Source: Isochrysis galbana (taxonomy: Eukaryota; Haptophyta; Isochrysidales; Isochrysidaceae). From it: a stretch of 64,000 nt of DNA. The position numbers and the translations under genes were made by a program. The DNA is taken from assembly GCA_018136815.1 (NCBI GenBank), contig CM030936.1:6127505-6191504 (forward strand), written 5' to 3'. The notes beneath the pieces were generated by a model. That model saw only the letters and a program-made list of their open reading frames with translations, was not told the DNA's origin and did not search any database. This document shows, piece by piece, positions 52,315-62,032 of this stretch; positions within the stretch are counted from its first letter, which is position 1, and each line of letters starts with the position of its first letter.

Positions 52315-53590
52315 ATGGCGTCGCGTCGGCCATTGGGAGAGCGACGGCCGACGAGCATGCTCGTGCTGCTGCTCGCGCTGCTCTCTCTCGGCGGGGCCGC
52401 GGGCAGGGCAACGCTCCGCATTGGGCTCGAGTGGTTCCTCAATCCCGGTGAGCCAGCCATTTCCTCGCCCAAAGTACCTTTGCGATGGCGAGAAGGTATT
52501 CTCGGCGCCCGATTGCTGCCGCTATCACGTGCTGAGACGAGAGACTTCCCTTCCTCGGCCCCCTCGGCCCCTCGTTCCACAACTCCTTCAACATCCCACC
52601 CCCCTCTCCCGCCTCGTGTTGCCCTGGCCAGACCACCTGCCTCTTGTCATCGCGCTGCGCGAGGGCTTCTTTTCCGATGCAGGGCTCGATGTTCAGCTTG
52701 TCGAGCCGGCCGACCACTGGGAGGCGGAGCAGGAGATCTTGGAAGGTAGACTCGACGTGGCCATCACGGAAACACTGCACCTAGCGCAAGACGCGGCGGC
52801 CGGCAAGCCGGTCCTCGGTTTCTCGCGTTTCTTGCACACGGATGGCGGTGTGATGTTCCTCAAAAGCGGGCGGCATAACATTACCCGACCTCGTGACATG
52901 TGTGGAGCAACAATCTCGTATCCCGGCTCGCCTGGCCCGGGTGGACCGGCCATCATCAGCACGATGATCGAAGCGGACGGTGGCTCTTGCGATACAACGT
53001 CCTTCAAGCGGTACAACGGCGGATTCCATCACACCGATGCTCTAGCAAGCGGCGCTGCCGATGTGGCCACGCTCATCTTTGCGAATTTCGAGATGGTTGA
53101 GGCACGGGCGCTCGGCCTCAACCCTGAGTTCTTCTCGTTGAAGGACTGGGGCGTCCCAGACTTTTGCCAGCTCGTGCTTTTCACAACACCGGAGCGCTTC
53201 CGTGCAAGGAAGGACGAATTGCGGAAGCTAGTGCTAGCGATGCGGCGGGCGACCCGCGTCCTCCACCAAGAGCCCGCCCGTGCTCGCGCCATGTGGGCCG
53301 TCCACCTGGCCGAACGCGCGCGTGCCTCAGCCACTGCTCCCCGCGGATTTCGCATGGTCGTGAAGAAGGCCTTGAAGCTTCTCAACCCGCTGGGCCTACT
53401 TGCAAGCATGAAGATGCGCCACGCAGAGACACAAATCGTGTCCGCAACATTGCCGGCCTTCCCCAACGACAACTCCATCGCCGCCGACTACTTTGACGAG
53501 CTAATGGGCTGGTTGGTGCGCACCAAGCAGGTCGAAAAGGATGCGGCCGATGCAGCAGCTACCTACTGGACCAATGAGGTAGCTCTTTGA
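52315..53590 (+). CDS. SsuA/THI5-like (NMT1 family) secreted or organellar protein
   Basis: Two exons, 52315..52447 and 52632..53590, give 363 residues. The intron 52448..52631 (GTGAGC..GCCAG) is phase 1. A basic start and a hydrophobic stretch (MLVLLLALLSLGGAAG) form a signal peptide. The mature part begins LRIGLEWFLNPDHLPLVIAL, then REGFFSDAGLDVQLVEPADH, GRLDVAITETLHLAQD and KDWGVPDF, the pattern of the periplasmic-binding-protein fold of SsuA and of THI5/NMT1. THI5 enzymes make the pyrimidine of thiamine; bacterial relatives bind pyrimidine precursors or sulfonates. The cysteine-rich CCCFC motif of fungal THI5 is not seen, so a binding or salvage role is as likely as synthesis. The poly-C run at 52231-52252 and an R3 copy lie just upstream. 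Confidence 0.75.
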
Positions 53591-53745
53591 GCAGCTTGCG
53601 AGAACGCTTGCGGCACAAAATCACGAGGTTGATATTGTTGCATCTTAATTCATGTACAAGTGAAACAAAATAATCCTGGTTGACATCGATTTCCTCCATA
53701 CGGAAGGCTGCCCATGCTCCGTTTGATGGGCCCAGGCCGCCAGCT
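53591..53745. other. 3' flank of the THI5-like gene
   Basis: No feature other than the left target-site copy CGCCAGCT at 53738-53745. Confidence 0.5.
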
Positions 53746-54205
53746 CCTACATGTGAAAAACAGAAAACCTGTTTTTCTGTGAAGACCAAAAACAGTGTTT
53801 TTCACCGTTTTTCTGAGCCTGGGCCCTAAGCCTGGGGCCAGCTGCGCCGGCGCGCCGGTGTGATGACGCGAGACGTGGACCGGGAGGCGCGCGTGGGGTT
53901 GGGGTTGATCAGTTGATCACCGAGCTCATATTTGGAGCTGTGCGGAGGGGGGAGGGAAGGGGGCGGGTGGAGTGCCTGCGCGCGGGTGAGAGACGCTTGG
54001 CGCCTGGCGCCGCCACGCGAGTCCCCCCCCCCCCGCCCCCAGCGCGCAAAATTTTATAATATCATTTTCTAACGTAAACACCATTTTCTATCGTAAACAC
54101 TGGCGGCCTGTTTTTCCGGCTGTTTTCGGCTGTTTTTCTATACAACCCAAAAACAGCTGTTTTTACTGTTTTTCTTGGGCTTGTCGGCTGTTTTTCACAT
54201 GTAGG
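53746..54205. mobile_element. hAT-like MITE with perfect TIRs and 8-bp target duplication
   Basis: The element is 460 bp. It starts CCTACATGTGAAAAACAG and ends CTGTTTTTCACATGTAGG, a perfect 18-bp inverted repeat. It is flanked on both sides by CGCCAGCT (53738-53745 and 54206-54213), a perfect 8-bp direct repeat. Eight-bp duplications are typical of the hAT superfamily. Further AAACAG/CTGTTTTT words in both orientations fill the ends (53764-53810 and 54108-54190), like the subterminal repeats that hAT transposases bind. There is no coding capacity, so it is non-autonomous. Confidence 0.85.
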
Positions 54206-54213
54206 CGCCAGCT

Positions 54214-54891
54214 GTCAGGAGAGGAGCGGTGAAAGATCGTGAGGCATCGACTTTCTCTTGCACTCCGTCGACCGCGGACATCCGGCGGGCCGCCCCCTTG
54301 CGTTCCATTGTCCACATTGTTGACGCCAAACGTGCGCCGTGCGGTCTTGGTGGTTGTTTGTGAGTTGTGAGTTGCGTGTCTTCGTGTCGAGATGATGTAG
54401 CGCGCTCTCTACCCCCCCTCTCAATCAAGATGCTTCTCTTCACTCCGATGAGACTTAGTCTTACGTCTTACTTGCCACATCGTCGCCGACCGCTGGGAGC
54501 CTACGGTGGCTAATACAATAGATATCGTCATGAGCCGGTGGGCTAATACAATGGAGGGGGGGGGAGGGGCAGGCAAAAGGGGGATGTCCCGATGTCCCCA
54601 ATAGGTTCAAGATGGATTCATAATTTATACCCGAACCCAAAATATCCTCGTCCTAAGTAGAATGGGGTGGAGGGAGGGAGGGGGCGGCCAAGGGTAGGGA
54701 GATACAATAGGTGGATCCGATCTCTCGAGTGAAGGGAGAGAGAGGGGGAGGAGGAGAGGGGAGAGAGAAGGGACAGAGAGAGGAGAAACGGGAGAGCAGA
54801 GGAGAAGGGGAGAGAGAGGTGAAGAGAGAGAGAGAGGGAGGAGGGGGGGGGGAGAGGGAGAGTCGGCCACGCCGCCTCTGCTCTCTCACTG
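54214..54891. other. Intergenic, upstream of the OTU gene
   Basis: No gene. From 54720 to 54865 the plus strand is GA-rich and ends close to the ATG, the opposite strand polarity from most of the leaders in this window. Confidence 0.45.
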
Positions 54892-56142
54892 ATGGAGATG
54901 GAGGAGGGTTGGGCAGCCAGCCGCGCGCTGTGCTTCGAGTGCCCTGTTCAAGCGGCGGCAGCGATGACCGACTGCACCGCGCTAGACTACCTCGCCGAAC
55001 TGCTGCACGAGGTGCGCGCACTGCAGGGCTGGTGTGTCCTGCCACTGCTCACAGCCGCAGACGGCTCGTGCCTCGTCAATGCGCTCGCCCTCGCAATCTG
55101 GGGCGACGAGCGGCCAGCGGGCGCGTTGCGTGCCGCGCTAGCCGAGGAGCTCAAGCGGGAGAGCGCATTCTACCTAGAGCAGCTCGAGCTGGCGCATCCG
55201 GGCAGCGCACAGAGCGAGTACAACGAAGCCTGTGCACGCGCAAAGAGCGACGACTCGTTCCTCTCAAACGTGCACATGGTGGCACTTGCCAACGTGCTAC
55301 GGCGGCCGATCATCCTTGTAGCCTCACAGCGGCACATGGAGGAGTCGGGCGCCGGTTACCATGGGGTGGCGGGCACGTTCCTCCCTGTCCGTTGGCTGCG
55401 ACAAGAGGAGAAGCGCGCACGTGGCTGCGCACCAGCGCTACTCGGCACGGCGCGTCCCGCAGTGCTCAGCTGGAGCTCGGCGGCGCGTAACCACTTTGTG
55501 CCGCTCGTGCCGCTAGCGGCAGAACCCAATGACGGCGCGCCGCTCCGGCCACCGTGTGGATTCCCAGTGCCGACGCCCACCCAGACAGATGCGACCGTGG
55601 GGCACGTTGACCCTTTCTGCCCGCCATATGTGCCACAGTGCTGGATGGACGCTTTGTGTCGCTCTTGCGCGGCCGAGTACTCGGGCTGCTGGGACGTGCC
55701 ATACAGGCGCGCCGGTGCAATTCGCGTGCCGCACACCCTCGGTGTCGGGCTGCAGCCAGCGGTCCGCGCGCTATCTGTCATGCGCCACTGCGCCGAGGTG
55801 GCCGAGTATGTGACGGCTGTGAGCACGCTCGAACAAATGTCGTCCAACCTCCTGCACACGGAGGCCTCTGACCCCAACGCCGCCAAGTACCGCCGCGTCA
55901 ACTTGGCTAACCAGGCACTGCAACGGCGTGTGGGCCGGGTGCCCGGCGGCGTTGAGGTCCTTCTTGCTTTGGGCTACTCCTACGTAAAGGGAGAGAGTGT
56001 GCTCGACGGCTGGACGGTTCGCGAGGGCGATGCAATGCTCGAACTCCTCGCCGAGAATGAGGACGCTGCGGTTGTCTCAGCAGTGTCCAGCCTTTTGAGC
56101 AGCATCACCAAGTCCGCGCAAGCGCAAGTTTCCAGAGCATAG
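54892..56142 (+). CDS. OTU-family deubiquitinase with PUB domain
   Basis: Single exon, 416 residues. The OTU protease has the catalytic Cys 60 in TAADGSCLVNALALAI and the His 201 in SSAARNHFVPLVPL, with the beta-strand PIILVAS between. A linker with clustered cysteines (MDALCRSCAAEYSGCW) follows, and then a PUB domain at about 305-395 (KYRRVNLANQALQRRVGRVP, GGVEVLLALGYSY). PUB domains bind the C-terminal tail of p97/Cdc48. The combination points to a VCIP135-like enzyme that trims ubiquitin on p97 substrates in the ER, Golgi or nucleus. A second in-frame ATG at 54964 is possible as the start. The deubiquitinase reading is firm, the partner an inference from the domain. Confidence 0.85.
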   Translation: MEMEEGWAASRALCFECPVQAAAAMTDCTALDYLAELLHEVRALQGWCVLPLLTAADGSCLVNALALAIWGDERPAGALRAALAEELKRESAFYLEQLELAHPGSAQSEYNEACARAKSDDSFLSNVHMVALANVLRRPIILVASQRHMEESGAGYHGVAGTFLPVRWLRQEEKRARGCAPALLGTARPAVLSWSSAARNHFVPLVPLAAEPNDGAPLRPPCGFPVPTPTQTDATVGHVDPFCPPYVPQCWMDALCRSCAAEYSGCWDVPYRRAGAIRVPHTLGVGLQPAVRALSVMRHCAEVAEYVTAVSTLEQMSSNLLHTEASDPNAAKYRRVNLANQALQRRVGRVPGGVEVLLALGYSYVKGESVLDGWTVREGDAMLELLAENEDAAVVSAVSSLLSSITKSAQAQVSRA

Positions 56143-57203
56143 CGCGGTGCTGCTTCCTTTGGCAGGAGCGGGGGATGGGGCGGGGCCCCGTGCTTTGTAT
56201 TCGGCGCCGTTGCTCAAGGGAGAGTGGGCGCGCTCTTCCTCCTCGTAACATCGGAGTGGAGGCGATGTCTGCCGCCGAGGTCTCAAGAAATGATGGCATG
56301 CGGGATGCTCAGTGAGGCTCACGCTACCGCCGCGCGCTTTTTCATGAGCTGCGAGGGGGTCTACCGCCGACGCTTCCAAAGGGTAGAGGATCCTCGGGGA
56401 TGTAGTCGCTACCGTCTCTCGCCCAAGAGGGCGTCGGGTCTTATCTGGTCGGCGTTGCCTCCGTCATCGCCACCCTCATCATCACTGTACCGCTGCCCTT
56501 GCCTTTCCCCTCGCCGCCGCCCTCAACCCTCCCATCGCCGCCTCCTTCAGCCCCGCCCTCGCCTCCTGCTTGACCTCCACCATCGTTCACCGCCCTCGCC
56601 ACCGCCGCCGCCGCCGCCTTAGTCGTCGATCTTGTCGCCCTCGCATTGCGCATTTCCTCGCGCGCCGCCACCACTCGCAAAAGAATAATCATCCAAAGTG
56701 TCCAACTCATTCTTGAAATTTGAATGTGCAGCCATGCCCCATCTTATATTGTTGTGCTTGTTCTACTCGGGATCAGCCGCTTTTGCCTCGCGTACGTGCG
56801 CATCTGTTGCGCTTCACGGAGCCGCGCTTGATCCATTGCCGATGCGAACTATGCCCACATCATTTTGTCGCTGAATTTCTTCAATAGCTAATCGTTCGGC
56901 TGTTCGTGGATGTGTCAGTCTTCTTATTTATGTACATAGTACATTGATTTTGTTTCCCAAGTTAAGGCTAAGGCTCACTTAAACAAGCATACACATAGCA
57001 CAGCCGTCGGTACACACGAACTGTGAACGCGCGTGCCAATGCTGCCATCGGCGCATTTTGGAGATTCGCGTTCACGTCAAGACGCATGAGGCACATCCGA
57101 CATGTGCTCATTGTTGGAAGTCGACGACACATGTACTCACACCTCTGGCCCAGACGACAAGCTGACTTGCACAGCAACCACCGTCGACCACAGGCTACTA
57201 CTA
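56143..57203. other. Intergenic between convergent genes
   Basis: A plus-strand frame at 56410-56560 (YLVGVASVIATLIITVPLPL, then a proline run) and another at 56590-56720 (IIIQSVQLILEI at its end) look like pieces of a small membrane protein. They lie in different frames and no splice joins them convincingly. Confidence 0.35.
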
Positions 57204-58248
57204 CTATTGTACAAGTATTGCGTCCTTCGGGACATGCCCATAGAGGTAGAAGAGGGGGTACGACTCCGAATCGAAGGTGCAAGGCAGGTTCATCACCCAC
57301 ACAAGGGGTCCTGAGCCGCCGACCCCTGGATCCTCGTGCGAAAAGACCCACGGGATCTGGACTGCGATCTGCGGCTTCATCTTGCCGCCAAAGGGCGCGG
57401 GGAGCCGCTGGCCAGCCGGCCCGAGCGTCACCACTGTACCCTCCTTGAGCTGGACAGGAGTGCCCTCTTGGAGCCCCCCCGGCGATGCCTTGAGCCGTTT
57501 GGAAGGATTGGCGCCATTCCTCGCCACGCTCATAAGCTGGTTCAGCAGCTCGGATACCTGGGAGTGCACGCACGAAGAGAGGGCCCAGCGGTGTGTGGTA
57601 GCTAGCAACGATCGGACGCTATTGCTAGGGCGAAGGCTTTGCCAGCATCAAGGCTAGTGAGGCAGTCAGCGGGTGAGAGCGCGGGCGCGCCTTCATAAGC
57701 ATTGAGTCTGTCAAATAACCAGGATTTGGTAGCGCGTCACCGAGCTGCTGCCCACAGAACTCCAGCTCGATCTCGTAGAGCAGTGGCGAGTTTTGGGCCT
57801 GCGCCTTACTCGCTCCCTGGTTCACTCGCGTCAGCTCAAACGCAAACATGCCCTTGTGTACAAAGGAGGTACGCCGCTTGTGGCGATAGCTGATGACGCG
57901 TGAGTCATCTGGTGGGCACTCCACCTCGGACGCCAGCGCGAATCGTACGGCAAACTCTGCAGAGATCTCGATTGTAATCGGCTGTGCATGCTTCGCCTTT
58001 CGCAAGAACGTGCGCTTCCCAGAGGCGAGCTCGATGGTCTCTCGCACGCCCGAGGCGTGCATCCGGTCGAGGGTCTCGGCTTCACGCGCAGTCCACGGCC
58101 CCTCGCGCAGCCGCTCGAGCACCGCCTCGAAGCCCTGCTTGTTCACCCCCTTGACCCGACTCTCGATTTCGATCCGAGGGTCTCGCGAGTAGCTCGAGAA
58201 CCATCCGTGTAGCGTCGAGCGCGCGTGCGCGCCGAAGAACGGGTTCAT
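57204..58248 (-). CDS. mRNA 5'-triphosphatase (Cet1-like, capping enzyme)
   Basis: Two exons on the minus strand, 58248..57741 and 57601..57204, give 301 residues. It removes the gamma-phosphate from nascent mRNA, the first step of capping in the nucleus. The tunnel-fold signature is present: RIEIESRVKG near the start (metal-binding Glu 27 and 29), the strand SRVISYRHKRRTSFV with basic residues, FAFELTRV, and YEIELEF (Glu 159, 161, 163), the second ExE pair. The C-terminal exon has the helix VSELLNQLMSVAR and a tail ending PWVFSHEDPG, then FYLYGHVPKDAILVQ. All GT donors available in exon 1 are phase 1, and the only matching acceptor is GCTAG at 57602, so this splice is less certain than the domain. 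This metal-dependent type is found in fungi and protists, unlike the cysteine phosphatase type of animals and plants. Confidence 0.75.
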
Positions 58249-58889
58249 GGGATGGAGGATGAAGCAACGAGACGGGGAAGGGGGGGGGGGGGGGGGAGGA
58301 ACGGAGGGAGGAACGGAGGGAGGAAGAAGAAGCAGAAGAGGGAGAGGGGGGGTTGCGGGGAGCCGGCCGACGCGCGCGCCGACCGACTCTGGCGATGTGG
58401 CTCACTGCGAATTCCTCGAGAGCTAGAGAGGCTTGAGCTCTATTATTAGAGGGTTTTTGAGGTGACTCAAGAGTAAGACTGTGATATAGGATATAGGTTT
58501 GATTTTGGCCTACTATAGTCAAACCTAGTAGCTCAAAAAGGCTACTATGTTACATAGTAGTAGTGCACCGGCGCTACTATTGTACATAGTAGTAGTGCAT
58601 TTCGGGCTCCTTGGTACCTTAGTACCTTAGGTACTATTGACTATTGTCTATTGTACTTAGAGGCCCTATAAATAGTATAGAGCCTGCGACTTGTAGCCCC
58701 TAGCCCCTAGCCCCTACATAGCAGGTAGGCCGGCTGCCGACTACCGACTAGTGGGAGTTGTATCTCCCCCCCTCCCCCCCCACCTCCATTTTTTATTGTA
58801 CGCCGGATAAGGATAAGGAGGGCCCCCTGGCTTTTAGCTTTTATTTATTTTTACAAAAAGTACAAAAATGAGAAAGTTGAAGATTAAAA
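58249..58889. other. Intergenic with palindromic AT-rich repeats
   Basis: A G run (58275-58296) directly upstream of the triphosphatase start, pyrimidine on its sense strand. At 58530-58605, copies of CTACTATGT/ACATAGTAGTAG form overlapping inverted repeats. No gene. Confidence 0.45.
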
Positions 58890-59520
58890 TTAAAAACCTT
58901 TTAATATTCTTACCGCACTCGCGGCGAATGGAACCACTACCCACTACACGTAGTACGTAGCATACTTTCTACACCCCCACTCCCCCGGCCCTTCTCCCCC
59001 CGCCATCGTCTGGCGGCTCCCCCCGTACACTACTTGGGGGATTAGGGTGAAGGGCTTAGATATGGTCCGGTGGCCCGCGCCCACCCCCGGTGATCATTCC
59101 CCCCCTTCCTCCTGTGTCCTGTGTCTCCGAGTGGGCGGCGGCTTAAGCCTTCAGCCCCGACTTATCCTTATCCTGTAAACAAGAGCAGGAGCGGGACTTA
59201 CCAAATTTTCGGTGGGCGGAGCGAGAGCTCCGCCCACCCCCTTCTCCGCGCTCTCTCTCCCCTCTCCTGCGGCACGCGCGATGGCGCGCCTGCGGCAGGC
59301 CTCCAGCTGCCCTCTGGCGACCCATGGAGGCTCTTGGAGGTCAGCTCAGGGGACAGAGGAGGCTGGGGCTGGGCCCTGGCCTCCCCTGCCTCTCCCTCGT
59401 TGACGCTCCAGAGCCTCTGTCTAGGGTCTGGGGCCCCCACGCTGCACCTGCCTGCCTGTCGACCAAGGGGGGAGGGGGGGTTGGAGTTGGAGCAATGGGC
59501 TGGCCACGACAGGCCAGGAC
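58890..59520 (-). repeat. Repeat family R3, copy 3
   Basis: Reverse-complement copy of 24015-24635, containing GGGCTTAGATATGGTCCG, the CTCCGCCCACC word, ATGGCGCGCCTGCGGCAGGC and, at its far end, GGAGCAATGGGCTGGCC (reverse of the R3 left end). Full length, with a different G/C run. Confidence 0.75.
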
Positions 59521-61038
59521 GGGCGAATGGGGCGAGCCTGTGGGGAAGGAAGAAGGAAGTAGGTCAGTAGGACAGTGGGCTCCTGTTGGCAGGCCATCAG
59601 GCATCAATCAGGCATGCCAGCATGCCAGGAGGATGGGTGGTTCTACCCCCATGGCAGGGGAGGAGTGGAGAGGGGGGGGGGGCTCGTGCCCCCCCATGGG
59701 TCAACCAAGTGTAAACTTAGTTTTGATGAAAGTTGAAAATTCGTAAGCCGGCTTTACTGTTACTGTACGTACAGCATATCTCTATGCAAATATAGCGGAC
59801 AGCGAGGGAGCAAGCCTTAGGAGCTTGCATGGCTACGCGACTTGCTGAGTGAACTTCTGAACTTCAGCCGTCGTTGAAGGGGCGATGCACGCGTGTCGGT
59901 GACTCCCGGCCCTATCCCTATGGCGGGGAAGGGAACGCGTGGGTTGTACCGAGAGGGGGTGAAGTGGGCTGCGAGCGAGCGAGCGAGATGTTGAGTAACA
60001 AGCTACAAGCTGCCTGCTAAGGATGTTAGCTTACATGCTGCCACACGGTGGGCTCTTTATTAAGCTCAATGGCCTGGGTTTTGGGCTGCACACATGTGGT
60101 GGTATAGCGTATGAGCTAGAGCCATTCAACTTTCAACTTTTATGGGGTTGTGGGTTGTGGCTGAGAACTGAGAAATGGACTCTGTTGTGCTGGAAGGACT
60201 CCATGTCAGGGATTGAGCTAGTACTCATGTTACGGCGTGCAGACCAAGCATCTGCCGAACGAGATGTGTGGTCCGCGCGGTCGACCACTCGACCACCGGT
60301 GTTCTGAGGATGTCCGAGCCCAGAGGACACATGGGCCTGGAGGTCCGGAGGTACCTTTCTTCAATGGGGGCCTTCGGGCGTACCCTCTATTTTGACCAAA
60401 AGACAATCGGGGAGGACTAGGGTGTCAGGCATGGAGTGGACACCGAGTACTCGGTTCCCGTTCGCTCCTCCGATGTTGAGGGTTTGTTTGATGAGGATGA
60501 ATGGCGCTGACAGCGAGGAGGAGCGAGCCGCCATGCGCGATGGAGCCATTCTTCAGCAAAATCGCTCATGGGATGCATATTACTACTAAGGGGTGCTAAT
60601 TGCATCGAGGCGTGACATTTCATTTTTGGCAATTCATCGATGATCCCCTCTCCCCATCGAAATCCTCCCGCCCGTGCGAGAGAGAGAGAGACATCTCCGC
60701 CCGTGAGAGAGAGGGAGGGAGGGAGGGAGGGAGAAGGAGAGAGATGAGAAAGGGAGAGGGAGAAAGGGGGGGGGGGAAAGAGAGGGAGAGAGACGAGGGA
60801 ATGTGTGAGAGAGAGAGCTCCCCCCCCCCCCCCCCCCCCCCCATTCCGCCGCGAGTGGGGAGGGGGGGGGGGGGGGGGGGGGGAGGGGGGAGGCTTGGGA
60901 CGCCGCCCCCCCCCCCCCCCACTTCTCTCTCTCCCCCCCGCCCCCCTCATTCGGCGCGAATGGGGAGAGAGGGGGGGACCGACCCCCCCTCTCGAAGCTT
61001 CCCGCCGCCCGCCCCCCCCGTGGAGACGCCGAGGCAGA

Positions 61039-61087
<49 letters not shown>

Positions 61088-61539
61088 GAAGGGGGCGCAA
61101 AGAGAGGATCGTCCTCTCTCTCTCTCTCGCCTCTCTCCCCCGTCGTCAAACCCCTTCTCTCCCCCTCCTTCCTCTTCATAACGGGGAGGATTCCTCTCTC
61201 GCTCTGACACCCCCCCAGCCCTTTTCCCCTTTCTCTCCCCCTCCCTCCTTCATCTACTTAGTACCCTAGGAATACTTGATATGAAGGGTTGCCTCCGCCT
61301 CTCCCCTTCTCCCCTTTCCATGTCCTCCTACTTTTGTCCCCTCACACGCTCTCTCCTCTCGCCGGGCTCTCTTCTCTCTTCCCCCTCGCCTCTACTTCTC
61401 TTTCCATACCCCGGGTTCCATCTCTCGCCGGGCTTCTCTCCCACATGCTCTCTCCAAGCTCAAGTACTCCATCAAAGGAATCGGCGCGAGCTCCGTTTTT
61501 GTCTCATGATGTCATCAACAACCCTTTCGTGTGGATGGG

Positions 61540-61599
<60 letters not shown>

Positions 61600-62032
61600 C
61601 CGCGACCCAAGGTTCTCGTGCTCGCTCGGTGTGGGGGAGAACCACCCACCCACCCTGACCTCTTTAAGAGGGAAAAGGGGAGGGAGGGAAGGAGAAAGGC
61701 AGAGGGGCGACGGAGCAGGTGGACAACAAATCAGAGAGAGGGAGAGGGTGCGTATTACAGATGAAAAGGCGCACGGGAGAGGGAAGCAGAAGAAGCGGAA
61801 GAGTGAGAGAGAAAGAGAGAGAAAGAGAGAGAAAGAGAGAGAGAGGCAGAGAAAGAGAAGAGGAAGAGCCGGAGCGCAGTGCTCCTCTCCGCTCCTCCCG
61901 TCTCCCGCCTCTCCCCACCCGGGGTGGGGACGCCACCCATCTGAGCCTCCCCTCTCTCGCGGAGCCCTCCCCCCCCCCCCCCCCCCCCCCCCCCCCCGCG
62001 CGCGCGCACGCCCGCTCCCTTCTTCCCCACCG
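59521..62032. other. Intergenic, simple-repeat rich
   Basis: No gene recognised. GA tracts at 60680-60800, poly-C and poly-G runs at 60825-60930, (GA)n at 61040-61083 and 61535-61597, imperfect GAGA at 61796-61870, and a C run of 30 at 61968-61997. The strand of the tract changes from purine to pyrimidine before the gene at 62033. Confidence 0.45.
61535..61597 (+). repeat. GA dinucleotide microsatellite
   Basis: Nearly pure (GA)n over about 60 bp; a similar (GA)n lies at 61040-61083. Confidence 0.85.

Noticed and set aside
60600..61180. Several Ser/Leu/Pro or Arg/Glu frames in the GA/CT region
   Set aside because: Pure simple-repeat translation on both strands.
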